Source: Pseudomonas paralactis
Lineage (GTDB): Bacteria > Pseudomonadota > Gammaproteobacteria > Pseudomonadales > Pseudomonadaceae
Direction: 5' to 3'
DNA: 64,000 bases
NCBI RefSeq assembly: GCF_001439735.1
Contig: NZ_JYLN01000006.1
Location: 62,001 to 126,000 of the forward strand
The notes beneath the pieces were generated by a model. That model was not told the origin of the DNA, made no database searches, and saw only the letters and a program-made list of their open reading frames with translations. This document shows positions 24,937-35,794 of this stretch, piece after piece; the stretch's first letter is position 1, and the number at the start of each line of letters is the position of its first letter. A program made the position numbers and the translations under genes.

Positions 24937-26754
24937 TCAACCCTCATGTTCGCGCAGGCGCTTGTACAGGGTATTGCGGCTTACGCCCAACTCCCGAGCC
25001 AGGTGGGAAATATTGCCGCCCATGGCTTGCAGGCGTTGTTTGAGGTCAAGGTTTTCATCCAGACGCTCGCGGGTGGGCAGCGGCGGCGCTTGCTTCAAAT
25101 CGGTAAAAAAATCATCCGGCAGATGTTCTGCGCGAATCGGCTGGTCCTCGGCCATCGCCAACGCCACCTGCAGCACGCTGCTCACCTGACGCAAATTGCC
25201 CGGCCACGGATGTTGCTCAAATAACCTCAGCACCTCGGCACTCAGCCCGGCCCACTGGTTCGGCTCGCGGTGTTGCTGCCACAGTTGCTGAAACAACGCC
25301 TGCTTGTCGGTGCGCTCGCGCAACGGCGGCAATTCCAGGGTCAGGCCGCCGATGCGGTAGTACAAATCCTCGCGAAAACGTCCGGCTTGCACCAGCTCGC
25401 GCAATGCACGGTTGGTCGCCGAGATAATGCGCAAATCCACCGGGAACACCTCGCTGCTGCCCACCGGCTGCACACAGCGCTCCTGCAACACCCGCAACAG
25501 GCGGGCCTGGGTTGGCAACGGCATATCGCCGATCTCATCGAGAAACAACGTGCCCTTGTCGGCCTTGCGGATCAGGCCGATGCTGCCTTTCTGATTGGCG
25601 CCGGTAAACGCGCCTTTTTCGTAGCCAAACAGTTCCGATTCCACCAGCTCTGCGGGAATCGCCGCACAGTTCACCGCGATCAACGCCTGTCGGCTGCGGG
25701 AACTGGCCTGGTGCAGGGCTTTGACGAACACCTCTTTGCCCACGCCGGTTTCGCCATGAATCAGCAGTGGAATGTCCTTTTCCAACAGGCGCTCGGCCTG
25801 GCGCACGGCTTTCTCCACGCGCGCATCGCCAAAATGCAGGGTCTTGAGGTTGATCGAGGTCGGTGCTGGCGGCGGCGGTTGGCTGAACACCCGCGCCTGT
25901 ACCGGCATCTGCCTGGGCCGTTTCAACAGGCACTGGAAGCGATTGCGTCCCGCCGCCTGCAACGCAAACGGCAACCCTTCGGGCTGGTTGAGCAACTCCA
26001 GCAGTGACACCTTGAACAGACTGTCGATCATCACCCGCGACAGGCTTATGCCCAGCAGGTTGTCCGCACGCCGATTGGCCGACAGCACTTGGCCGCTTTC
26101 ATCAAAGATCAGCAGGCCCGCCCACTGGCTGTCGAGGTTGCTCAAGCCGGTGTTGAAGGTCAGTTGAAAATGTTCGCCACGAAAGAGGTTGAGGATCAGC
26201 CGATTTTCCACGGTCTGGCTCATCATCTTGACCATGCCCAGGGTGTGGGAGGGCGGCAGGTAGCTGTCGCTGGACACATCCAGCACCGCGATGATTTCCC
26301 GTTGGGCATCGAAGATAGGCGCCGCCGAGCCGGTCATGAAGCGGTTGGCCTTGAGGAAATGTTCGTCGTGTTCGATATGCACGGCCTGGGCGCAGGCCAG
26401 TGCGGTGCCGATGGCGTTAGTGCCGCTGGCACGCTCCATCCAGCTCGCGCCGGGGCTGAAGCCACGGGCCAGCCTGGGTTCGATAAACCGTTGGGTGCCC
26501 CACGACGTCAGGACCTGGCCCTGATTGTCGGCCAGCATGATCAGGCAGTTGGAGTTGCTGAGGATGTTTTCGTAGTAGGGCAGCACTTCCTGATGCGTGG
26601 TCTGCACCAGTGAATGCTGGCTTTCCAGCAGTTGACTGATGCCGTCGGCGGGCAGTTGGTCAAAGCTGGGGGGGCTCTGGTGATCCAGGCCATAGGCGCG
26701 GCAACGGCGCCAGGATTCCTGGATAAGGGTGTCGTGGGTCAAGGGTTCGGCCAT
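24937..26754 (-). CDS. Sigma-54-dependent activator, AcoR type
   Basis: A 605-residue enhancer-binding protein: an N-terminal GAF-type sensor (about 60-200), a PAS-like segment, the AAA+ domain with Walker A HGETGVGKE, the sigma-54 contact loop KGAFTGA, Walker B TLFLDEIGDMP, and a Fis-type helix-turn-helix at the C terminus (NISHLARELGVSRNTLYKRL). The architecture matches AcoR-type regulators of alcohol or polyol catabolism. It diverges from the ABC operon, whose upstream region has a -24/-12 promoter and TGTTCA repeats. I therefore infer that it activates that operon. The start at 26754 begins MAEPLTHD. Confidence 0.92.
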   Translation of the reverse strand: MAEPLTHDTLIQESWRRCRAYGLDHQSPPSFDQLPADGISQLLESQHSLVQTTHQEVLPYYENILSNSNCLIMLADNQGQVLTSWGTQRFIEPRLARGFSPGASWMERASGTNAIGTALACAQAVHIEHDEHFLKANRFMTGSAAPIFDAQREIIAVLDVSSDSYLPPSHTLGMVKMMSQTVENRLILNLFRGEHFQLTFNTGLSNLDSQWAGLLIFDESGQVLSANRRADNLLGISLSRVMIDSLFKVSLLELLNQPEGLPFALQAAGRNRFQCLLKRPRQMPVQARVFSQPPPPAPTSINLKTLHFGDARVEKAVRQAERLLEKDIPLLIHGETGVGKEVFVKALHQASSRSRQALIAVNCAAIPAELVESELFGYEKGAFTGANQKGSIGLIRKADKGTLFLDEIGDMPLPTQARLLRVLQERCVQPVGSSEVFPVDLRIISATNRALRELVQAGRFREDLYYRIGGLTLELPPLRERTDKQALFQQLWQQHREPNQWAGLSAEVLRLFEQHPWPGNLRQVSSVLQVALAMAEDQPIRAEHLPDDFFTDLKQAPPLPTRERLDENLDLKQRLQAMGGNISHLARELGVSRNTLYKRLREHEG

Positions 26755-26815
26755 CGTGCGACCTTCATTATTATTGTTGTCGGGTCTTGCGCCATCTAAC
26801 GTCAGACATCGAACA

Positions 26816-26907
26816 ATGTGGGAGCGGGCTTGCCCGCGATGGCAGAGGGTCAGGCACAGCATCTACAAACTGATGCACCGCCATCGGGGGCAAGCCCGCT
26901 CCCACAT
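26816..26907. repeat. REPIN (TGTGGGAGCGGGC class)
   Basis: ATGTGGGAGCGGGCTTGCCC and its complement GGGCAAGCCCGCTCCCACAT flank about 50 bases. It lies in the region between the activator and its presumed target operon. Confidence 0.9.
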
Positions 26908-26932
26908 TTGATCTTCGTCGCGCATAAAGTGT

Positions 26933-27010
26933 TGTTCACAACTGTTCATTGTCAACCCCGACAGTGTTCAGTTGTTCAGCCGGATTGTTCACTCCTGAAC
27001 ATCATGGTTC
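26933..27010 (+). promoter_or_regulatory. TGTTCA enhancer boxes
   Basis: TGTTCA occurs at 26933, 26943, 26965, 26973 and 26986, and the last forms a perfect palindrome with TGAACA at 26996 (four-base spacer). A further GGTTCA lies at 27005-27010. Six copies within about 80 bases, 35-110 bases upstream of a -24 element, look like upstream activator sites. Confidence 0.75.
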
Positions 27011-27044
27011 ACCCATTTCCTTACACATCAAGCGCTTGCGGTTT

Positions 27045-27060
27045 TGGCACGAAACTCGCT
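27045..27060 (+). promoter_or_regulatory. Sigma-54 (-24/-12) promoter of the ABC operon
   Basis: TGGCAC (27045-27050), five bases, then TCGCT (27056-27060). The invariant GG (27046) and GC (27058) are exactly 12 bases apart, as RpoN requires; only one position departs from TGGCAC-N5-TTGCT. The first gene begins 46 bases downstream. Confidence 0.8.
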
Positions 27061-27105
27061 CTGACAACGGACCAGATTCATTCCAATAATAAAAAAGGTC
27101 GTGTC

Positions 27106-28199
27106 ATGTCATTGACCCTGGAACATGTCTCCCGCGTTGTCGACGGCCAAACCTGGATCGACGACGCCAACCTGCGGTTCGAAGCCGGCTCCTTCAACGT
27201 GCTGCTCGGTCGCACCCTGTCCGGCAAGACCAGCCTGATGCGCCTGATGGCCGGCCTGGACAAGCCCGACAGCGGTCGCATCCTGATGAACGGCGTGGAC
27301 GTCACGCAAAAGCCGGTACGCCTGCGCAATGTGTCGATGGTCTACCAGCAGTTCATCAACTATCCCACCATGACCGTCTTCGAGAACATCGCCTCGCCGT
27401 TGCGTCAGGCCGGTGTATCCAACGAACTGATCCAGAGCAAGGTGCTGGAAACCGCCAGAATGCTGCGCATCGAAAAGTTCCTGCAACGCCACCCGCTGGA
27501 ACTGTCCGGTGGCCAGCAGCAACGCACCGCCATGGCCCGCGCCCTGGTCAAAGACGCCGAACTGATTCTGTTCGATGAGCCGCTGGTCAACCTGGACTAC
27601 AAACTGCGCGAAGAGCTGCGTCAGGAAATGCGCGAACTGTTCAAGGCGCGCCACACCATCGCCATTTATGCCACCACCGAGCCCAACGAGGCTTTGGCCC
27701 TGGGTGGCACCACCACCATTCTTCATGAAGGCCGGGTGATCCAGAGCGGTAAGGCTGCCGAGGTCTACCACCAGCCGCAGACCGTGCTGGCCGCTGAGCT
27801 GTTCTCCGAGCCGCCGATCAACCTGATGCCAGGGCGTATCAGCGGTAATGAAGTGAGTTTCGCCAACTTCGTGCATTTCCCACTCAACGTCGACCTGCGC
27901 CCCATCGGCGAGGGCGAGTTCCGTTTCGGCGTGCGCCCAAGCCATATCAGCCTGGTGCCGAGCAATGACGATGACCTGGAGCTGGCGGTGACCGTGGAGG
28001 TCGCTGAAATCAGCGGCTCGGAAACCTTCCTGCATGTGCGCAGCGAGCACTTCCTGCTGGTGCTGCACCTGCCGGGGGTGCATGAGTACGACGTGGACGC
28101 GCCGATCCGCGTGTATATCCCCACCCATAAACTGTTTGTGTTCGATGGCCAGGGCCGTTTGGTCCAGGCCCCCGGGCGCCGTGTCGCGAGGGTTGCCTG

Positions 28200-28200
<1 letters not shown>
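27106..28200 (+). CDS. ABC transporter ATP-binding protein 1 (GlpS-like)
   Basis: A 364-residue ATPase of the sugar/polyol importer class with a C-terminal TOBE-like regulatory region. Walker A reads GRTLSGKTS (the second residue of the loop is unusual), the signature is LSGGQQQR, Walker B is ELILFDEPLVNLD. Together with the next gene it gives a hetero-dimeric ATPase, as in the glycerol transporter GlpSTPQV described in Rhizobium. I chose the ATG at 27106, after AAAAAAGG; longer frames upstream run through the promoter. Confidence 0.9.
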
Positions 28201-29293
<1,093 letters not shown>

Positions 29294-29297
<4 letters not shown>

Positions 29298-30160
29298 ACA
29301 AGGTGCAGAACAACAAGGCCTGGTGGCTGGTGTTGCCGGTGTTCCTGCTGGTGGCGTTCAGTGCGGTGATCCCGATGATGACCGTGGTCAACTATTCGGT
29401 GCAGGACATTTTCGACCAGTCCAGCCGCTATTTCGTCGGGGCCGACTGGTACAAGCAGGTGTTGCTCGACCCACGCCTGCACGACTCGCTGCTGCGCCAG
29501 TTCATCTACTCGGCCTGCGTGCTGTTGATCGAGATCCCGCTGGGCATCGCCATCGCCCTGACCATGCCCACCAAGGGCCGCTGGTCCTCGCTGGTGCTGA
29601 TCATCCTCGCCATTCCCTTGCTGATTCCGTGGAACGTGGTCGGCACCATCTGGCAGATCTTTGGCCGCGCCGACATCGGCCTGCTGGGCTCGACCCTCAA
29701 CGCCCTGGGCATCAGCTACAACTACGCGGCGAACACCATGGACGCCTGGGTCACCGTGCTGGTGATGGATGTGTGGCACTGGACCTCATTGGTGGCCCTG
29801 CTGTGCTACTCCGGCTTGCGGGCCATTCCGGACGTGTACTACCAGGCCGCACGGATTGATCGTGCATCGGCCTGGGCGGTGTTCCGACATATCCAGTTGC
29901 CGAAGATGAAAAGCGTGCTGCTGATCGCGGTAATGCTGCGGTTTATGGACAGCTTCATGATCTACACCGAACCCTTCGTGCTCACCGGCGGCGGGCCGGG
30001 GAACGCCACCACTTTCTTGAGTCAGACGCTTACCCAGATGGCCGTCGGCCAATTCGACCTGGGCCCGGCGGCGGCGTTTTCCCTGGTGTACTTCCTGATC
30101 ATTCTGTTGGTGTCCTGGCTGTTCTACACCGCCATGACCCATTCCGACGCCAACCGCTGA
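29294..30160 (+). CDS. ABC transporter permease 1 (GlpP-like)
   Basis: A 288-residue inner-membrane permease with six helices and the cytoplasmic coupling loop YYQAARIDRASAWAVFRHIQLP (EAA-type). The start ATG overlaps the stop of the preceding ATPase gene. It should pair with the next permease to form the translocation channel. Confidence 0.92.
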
Positions 30161-30170
30161 GGCCGCCAAC

Positions 30171-30971
<801 letters not shown>

Positions 30972-30979
30972 AGGAGTCG

Positions 30980-31255
30980 ATGATGGAATGGATGGCCTGG
31001 ACCACCCCCACTGCGTTGTTCTTTGGCGGCATCGCCCTGATTCTGGCGGGCATGACCACCTGGGAGCTGCGCTCGCCGAGCATCCCCCGGCGCGGGCTGC
31101 TGCCGATCAGCACCACCCGTGGTGATCGCTTGTTTATCGGTCTTCTCGGCAGCGCCTACCTGCATTTGCTGGTGATCGGCGTTACCGACTGGAGCATTTG
31201 GGTGGCGTCCGCGCTCTCCCTGGTATGGCTGTTGAGTGTGATGCGTTGGGGCTAG
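30980..31255 (+). CDS. DUF2160 small membrane protein of the ABC operon
   Basis: A 91-residue protein with helices TALFFGGIALILAGMTTWEL, LFIGLLGSAYLHLLVIGV and WIWVASALSLVWLLSVM. DUF2160 proteins sit at this place in GlpSTPQV-type operons and are thought to be accessory subunits of the importer. GAGGAG precedes the ATG. A REPIN separates it from the binding-protein gene. Confidence 0.85.
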   Translation: MMEWMAWTTPTALFFGGIALILAGMTTWELRSPSIPRRGLLPISTTRGDRLFIGLLGSAYLHLLVIGVTDWSIWVASALSLVWLLSVMRWG

Positions 31256-31268
31256 GCCTACACGACCC

Positions 31269-31368
31269 TGTAGGAGCGAGCTTGCTCGCGAAAATCGTCA
31301 ACGATAACGCAGTGTTCCTGGTAGCCCGCGGTGTCTTTGAGTGCTTCGCGAGCAAGCTCGCTCCTACA
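31269..31368. repeat. REPIN inside the ABC operon
   Basis: TGTAGGAGCGAGCTTGCTCG and its complement lie between the DUF2160 gene and the binding-protein gene, both on the plus strand. The hairpin it encodes could stabilise or stop the transcript at this point. Confidence 0.9.
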
Positions 31369-31416
31369 AGGGAGGTGGTTGCAGATAGCCCGTTTGAAAC
31401 TAACCTGGAGGTCTCT

Positions 31417-33159
31417 ATGTTGAATAAAAACAATAAGCTGCGACATAGCATTTCATTGGCCGCCGTACTGGCCCTCAGTGGTTTGAGCGCTTCGGCCTGG
31501 GCCGATGCGTATGAAGATGCCGCAAAAAAATGGATCGGCAGCGAGTTCAAACCCTCAACCCTCAGCGAAGCCCAACAGCTTGAAGAGTTGAAGTGGTTTA
31601 TCAAGGCGTCGGAGCCGTTCCGTGGGATGAAGATCAACGTGGTGTCGGAAACCCTCACCACCCACGAGTACGAGTCCAAGGTGCTGGCCAAGGCCTTCAG
31701 TGAAATCACCGGCATCAAGCTTACCCATGACCTGCTGCAGGAAGGCGACGTGGTGGAGAAGCTGCAAACCCAGATGCAGTCCGACAAGAATATCTATGAC
31801 GGCTGGGTCAACGACTCGGACCTGATCGGTACGCACTTTCGCTACGGCAAGACCGAGTCCATCACCGATCTGATGGCCAACGAAGGCAAGGACTTCACTT
31901 CGCCCACCCTGGACCTCAAGGACTTTATCGGCCTGTCGTTTACCACCGCGCCGGACGGCAAGATCTACCAGTTGCCCGACCAGCAGTTCGCCAACCTCTA
32001 CTGGTTCCGCGCCGACTGGTTCGAGCGCCCGGAGCTGAAGGCCAAGTTCAAGGAAAAATACGGCTACGACCTCGGCGTACCGGTGAACTGGTCGGCTTAT
32101 GAAGACATCGCCAAGTTCTTCAGCGAAGACGTCAAGGAAATCGACGGCAAACGCATTTATGGGCACATGGACTACGGCAAGAAAGACCCGTCCCTGGGCT
32201 GGCGTTTCACCGATGCCTGGTTCTCCATGGCCGGCGGCGGCGACAAGGGCTTGCCCAACGGCTTGCCGGTGGACGAGTGGGGCATTCGTGTAGAGGACTG
32301 CCACCCGGTGGGCTCCAGCGTCACCCGTGGCGGCGACACCAACGGCCCGGCGGCGGTATTCGCCACGCAGAAATACGTGGATTGGATGAAAGCCTACGCG
32401 CCACCGGAAGCGGCGGGCATGACCTTCTCCGAGTCCGGCCCGGTGCCGTCCCAGGGCAACATTGCCCAGCAGATCTTCTGGTACACCGCGTTTACCGCCG
32501 ACATGGTCAAACCGGGCCTGCCGGTAGTGAATGCCGACGGTACGCCGAAATGGCGCATGGCGCCGTCGCCGGTCGGGCCGTACTGGGAAAAGGGCATGAA
32601 GAAGGGCTATCAGGACGTAGGCTCCTGGACCTTCCTCAAGTCCACGCCCGAGAAGCAGAAACTCGCGGCCTGGCTCTACGCGCAGTTCGTGACTTCCAAA
32701 ACCGTATCGCTGAAGAAGACCATCGTCGGCCTGACACCGATTCGAGAGTCTGATATCAACTCCCAGGCCATGACCGACATGGCGCCCAAACTCGGCGGCC
32801 TGGTGGAGTTCTACCGCAGCCCGGCGCGCACCGAGTGGTCGCCGACCGGCACCAACGTGCCCGACTACCCACGCCTGGCGCAACTATGGTGGAGCAACAT
32901 CGCCGCCGCAGCCAGCGGCGAGAAAACCCCGCAACAGGCGCTGGACAACCTGGCCAAGGAGCAGGATGCGATCATGACGCGCCTGGAACGCTCCAAGGTG
33001 CAACCGGTATGCGGCCCGAAAATGAACCCAGAGCGTGACGCACAATACTGGTTCGACCAGCCGGGCGCACCGAAGCCGAAACTGGCCAACGAGAAGCCCA
33101 AGGGTGAAACCGTGAACTACAACGACCTGCTCAAGCAGTGGGAGGCAGCGCGCAAGTAA
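31417..33159 (+). CDS. ABC transporter substrate-binding protein (GlpV-like)
   Basis: A 580-residue periplasmic protein with a signal peptide ending ASAWADAYEDA. Length and segments (WIGSEFKPSTLS, LQTQMQSDKNIYDGWVNDSDLIG, GGDTNGPAAVF) fit the long binding proteins of GlpSTPQV-type importers. The ligand is inferred from context as glycerol or another small polyol or alcohol; the AcoR-type activator allows the latter. GGAGGT precedes the ATG. Confidence 0.9.
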   Translation: MLNKNNKLRHSISLAAVLALSGLSASAWADAYEDAAKKWIGSEFKPSTLSEAQQLEELKWFIKASEPFRGMKINVVSETLTTHEYESKVLAKAFSEITGIKLTHDLLQEGDVVEKLQTQMQSDKNIYDGWVNDSDLIGTHFRYGKTESITDLMANEGKDFTSPTLDLKDFIGLSFTTAPDGKIYQLPDQQFANLYWFRADWFERPELKAKFKEKYGYDLGVPVNWSAYEDIAKFFSEDVKEIDGKRIYGHMDYGKKDPSLGWRFTDAWFSMAGGGDKGLPNGLPVDEWGIRVEDCHPVGSSVTRGGDTNGPAAVFATQKYVDWMKAYAPPEAAGMTFSESGPVPSQGNIAQQIFWYTAFTADMVKPGLPVVNADGTPKWRMAPSPVGPYWEKGMKKGYQDVGSWTFLKSTPEKQKLAAWLYAQFVTSKTVSLKKTIVGLTPIRESDINSQAMTDMAPKLGGLVEFYRSPARTEWSPTGTNVPDYPRLAQLWWSNIAAAASGEKTPQQALDNLAKEQDAIMTRLERSKVQPVCGPKMNPERDAQYWFDQPGAPKPKLANEKPKGETVNYNDLLKQWEAARK

Positions 33160-33177
33160 TAGCGCCATCTCAACCCC

Positions 33178-33277
33178 TGTAGGAGCGAGCTTGCTCGCGA
33201 AAAACGTCAACGATAACGCGTGTTTCCTGAATAAACGTGGCGTCTGTGAGTTTTTCGCGAGCAAGCTCGCTCCTACA
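33178..33277. repeat. REPIN (TGTAGGAGCGAGC class)
   Basis: The two inverted REP units flank CGTCAACGATAACGCGTG and related bases. The central part is nearly the same as in the REPIN at 37899-37997. It ends the transporter operon. Confidence 0.9.
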
Positions 33278-33452
33278 TGCATTTTGGTTTTGTGAGCCCT
33301 GAAAAACGACCGCTTATCCCTCCCAATCCAACCCCGTTTGAATTTTCCGCACGCCCCGACGCTCTGCATTTTAGAAGCGCGTGATGTTGAGCGCTCTTGC
33401 GGGGCCACCTTGTGGGAGGCCCGTTGTAACGGACTTTGCGGAAACTGCCATC

Positions 33453-34832
33453 ATGACACTCCTTACAGCGCTGTCAGGCCAGCCGGCCTCTCTCACCGAC
33501 TCGGCCCTGGGCCGCCATCAACGGGTGTATCAACAGCTGTACGGCGAAACGCCAGACGCCGCCGAGCTGGCGCGTGAATACCTGCAGGACCAATTGGCCC
33601 AGGTAGAGCAAACCGATTGCGACTTGCCTGAGGCGCCCGAACAACTCACGGCCTGGGTCGAGCAGCGCTGCGCCGCCGTGGCTCAGGCCTATGCCGATTA
33701 TCTTGAACAGCGCCAGCAAGGGCGGCCACGACGCTATTTCCACAACAAAGCCCACGCGTTGTACGTGCTGCAACGCGTGGCGCCGACCAAACAGGTAGAT
33801 GGCGCCTGGCTCTACGGCCTGCTGCGCTACTGGCAAGACCAGCGCTTTGACGGCTTGCTCACCACCTATCTGGAAGAGTTGGGCGATGGTGAAGCCGCGC
33901 AGAACCATGTGGTGATCTATCGCAAGCTGCTCAGTGATCACGACGCCGACAGCGAAGCCGGCCTTGAGGACGAGCACTACCTGCAAGGTGCGCTGCAACT
34001 GGCCCTGGGCTTGTGCGCCGAGGAGTTTTTGCCGGAAGTTATCGGCTATAACCTGGGCTACGAACAACTGCCGCTGCACCTGCTGATCACCGCTTACGAA
34101 CTCAGCGAACTGGGCATTGACCCCTATTACTTCACCCTCCATGTGACCATCGACAACGCCAGCAGCGGCCACGCCTGCAAGGCTGCACAAGCGGTGCTGG
34201 GCCTGCTGCCGCTGGGCGAGGGCAGGGCAGAGTTTTATCGCCGTGTCGCCGCTGGCTATCGCCTTAATGATCTTGGCCCGGGTACGACGGCTGTAATCCA
34301 GCAGTTCAACCTGCAAGATGAGGTGGTCGCGATGCTTGAGCGCAAGCGTACCTTCGGCCAGCACATGCACTCGGACTACTGCCGCTTCGAAGGCCAGACC
34401 GTTAACCAATGGTTGGCCAAGCCAGGGCAGATCGGCGACTTCCTCAGTGCCTTGCAAGACAAGGGCTGGATCAAGCGCAACCAGGACCCGGCCGAGAGCC
34501 GTTTCTGGCAGTTGATCGAGGGGGCGGGTGCGGCGATGTTCGGGGTGTTCAGCGCAGCGGAAAAACAGCTGCTGCATGACTGGATCGCTGCTGACTGGGC
34601 CAGCGGTCAGCGTGTGCCGCCGGTGCGGCCGGGGCGCGGCAGCCGGCTTGCCCGCGACCATCACCGCCCGGCAGACCCCGACACCCAGGCCCTGGCCGAT
34701 TCGCTGTGGAACCTGCCTGACGAGCAGCAGCTCAACGCGCTGATTCCATGGCTGTCGGCACGCCGCCACAGCAGCCCCGCAGGCTTGTATGCCACTCGCC
34801 GCTTTATCCAACTGCGCGCGCGTTTGCGCTAA
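33453..34832 (+). CDS. Haem-oxygenase-like iron-containing redox enzyme
   Basis: A 459-residue protein whose central part reads as an HDO (haem-oxygenase-like diiron oxidase/oxygenase) fold: EEFLPEVIGYNLGYE supplies glutamates on one helix, and ELSELGIDPYYFTLHVTIDNASSGH supplies E, H, D and H on another. HDO enzymes such as SznF and UndA oxidise amino or fatty acids. A helical region of about 130 residues precedes the core. The ATG at 33453 is chosen by family length; its ribosome site is weak. It is followed twelve bases later by a methyltransferase and then a ligase, suggesting a biosynthetic trio. Confidence 0.8.
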   Translation: MTLLTALSGQPASLTDSALGRHQRVYQQLYGETPDAAELAREYLQDQLAQVEQTDCDLPEAPEQLTAWVEQRCAAVAQAYADYLEQRQQGRPRRYFHNKAHALYVLQRVAPTKQVDGAWLYGLLRYWQDQRFDGLLTTYLEELGDGEAAQNHVVIYRKLLSDHDADSEAGLEDEHYLQGALQLALGLCAEEFLPEVIGYNLGYEQLPLHLLITAYELSELGIDPYYFTLHVTIDNASSGHACKAAQAVLGLLPLGEGRAEFYRRVAAGYRLNDLGPGTTAVIQQFNLQDEVVAMLERKRTFGQHMHSDYCRFEGQTVNQWLAKPGQIGDFLSALQDKGWIKRNQDPAESRFWQLIEGAGAAMFGVFSAAEKQLLHDWIAADWASGQRVPPVRPGRGSRLARDHHRPADPDTQALADSLWNLPDEQQLNALIPWLSARRHSSPAGLYATRRFIQLRARLR

Positions 34833-34843
34833 GGAATGTATCT

Positions 34844-35788
34844 ATGTCTGCCCAACAACTCGCTGATCGCGCCTTGCTGAACCTGGGCCGAGGGTTGAAG
34901 GAAAGCGGTTACCGCTTCATTACGCCGACGCCCTTGACCCACGAGCGTGTCTACCGGCGTTTGGCGACGCCGTTGGCGATGACCCTGCGCGACGTATTCG
35001 GCTGGTCGATGCCGTTCGACCACGACCTGTTGCCCGAGGCGTTTCGCGAAGAGTTGCAGCAAGCCGATGTGATCGAAAAGCACGACGCCTTATGGCGCAG
35101 CACGGTACGTTGGTCGAGCCTCGACGACCTGCTGTTCGCCCATTCACCTTACCCTACGGTGCAAGCGGACGCGGTGTTCTTCGGCCCCGACAGCTACCGT
35201 TTTGCCCAGGTGATCGAAGCCCATTTGCAGCAGCGTTTTGAACCGCTCAAGCGCGCTGTAGATATTGGCTGCGGCGCCGGTGTGGGCGCATTGGTGGTTG
35301 CCCGTGCCCGGCATGACGCCCAGGTGCTGGCGGTGGACATCAACCCCCGCGCCCTGCGCCTGACTGCTGTGAACGCCGAACTGGCCGGGTTGAGTAACGT
35401 CAGTGTGTACCACAGTGACGTGCTGGCCAGCGTTGAGGGGCAATTCGGCCTGATCGTTGCCAACCCGCCGTACATGAACGACGACCGCCAGCGTACCTAT
35501 CGCCATGGCGGGGGAGCGTTGGGCGAGCAGTTGTCGGTGCGCATCGTCAGCGAATCCCTGGGGCGTCTGGCCCTGGGTGGCAGCCTGCTGCTGTACACCG
35601 GGGTAGCCATGGTGGCGGGTGGCGATCCTTTCCTTGATGCGGTCAAACCGTTGCTGGGCAGTGATGCCTATGGCTGGACCTACCGCGAACTGGACCCTGA
35701 TGTCTTCGGTGAGGAACTGGAGAAACCTGGTTATGAACGCGTGGAGCGCATCGCGGTGGTTGCGCTCACGGTCACCCGACTGCGTTGA
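34844..35788 (+). CDS. Class I SAM-dependent methyltransferase
   Basis: A 314-residue enzyme. VDIGCGAGVGALVVA is the SAM-binding glycine loop, AVDINPRAL the acidic ribose contact, and VANPPYMNDD the NPPY motif of N-methyltransferases that act on planar or amide nitrogens. An N-terminal domain of about 130 residues may bind substrate. AAGGAA lies before the ATG. It ends six bases before the ligase start, so it is in one operon with both neighbours. It is not HemK/PrmB by length and context. Confidence 0.85.
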   Translation: MSAQQLADRALLNLGRGLKESGYRFITPTPLTHERVYRRLATPLAMTLRDVFGWSMPFDHDLLPEAFREELQQADVIEKHDALWRSTVRWSSLDDLLFAHSPYPTVQADAVFFGPDSYRFAQVIEAHLQQRFEPLKRAVDIGCGAGVGALVVARARHDAQVLAVDINPRALRLTAVNAELAGLSNVSVYHSDVLASVEGQFGLIVANPPYMNDDRQRTYRHGGGALGEQLSVRIVSESLGRLALGGSLLLYTGVAMVAGGDPFLDAVKPLLGSDAYGWTYRELDPDVFGEELEKPGYERVERIAVVALTVTRLR

Positions 35789-35794
35789 CCCTTG

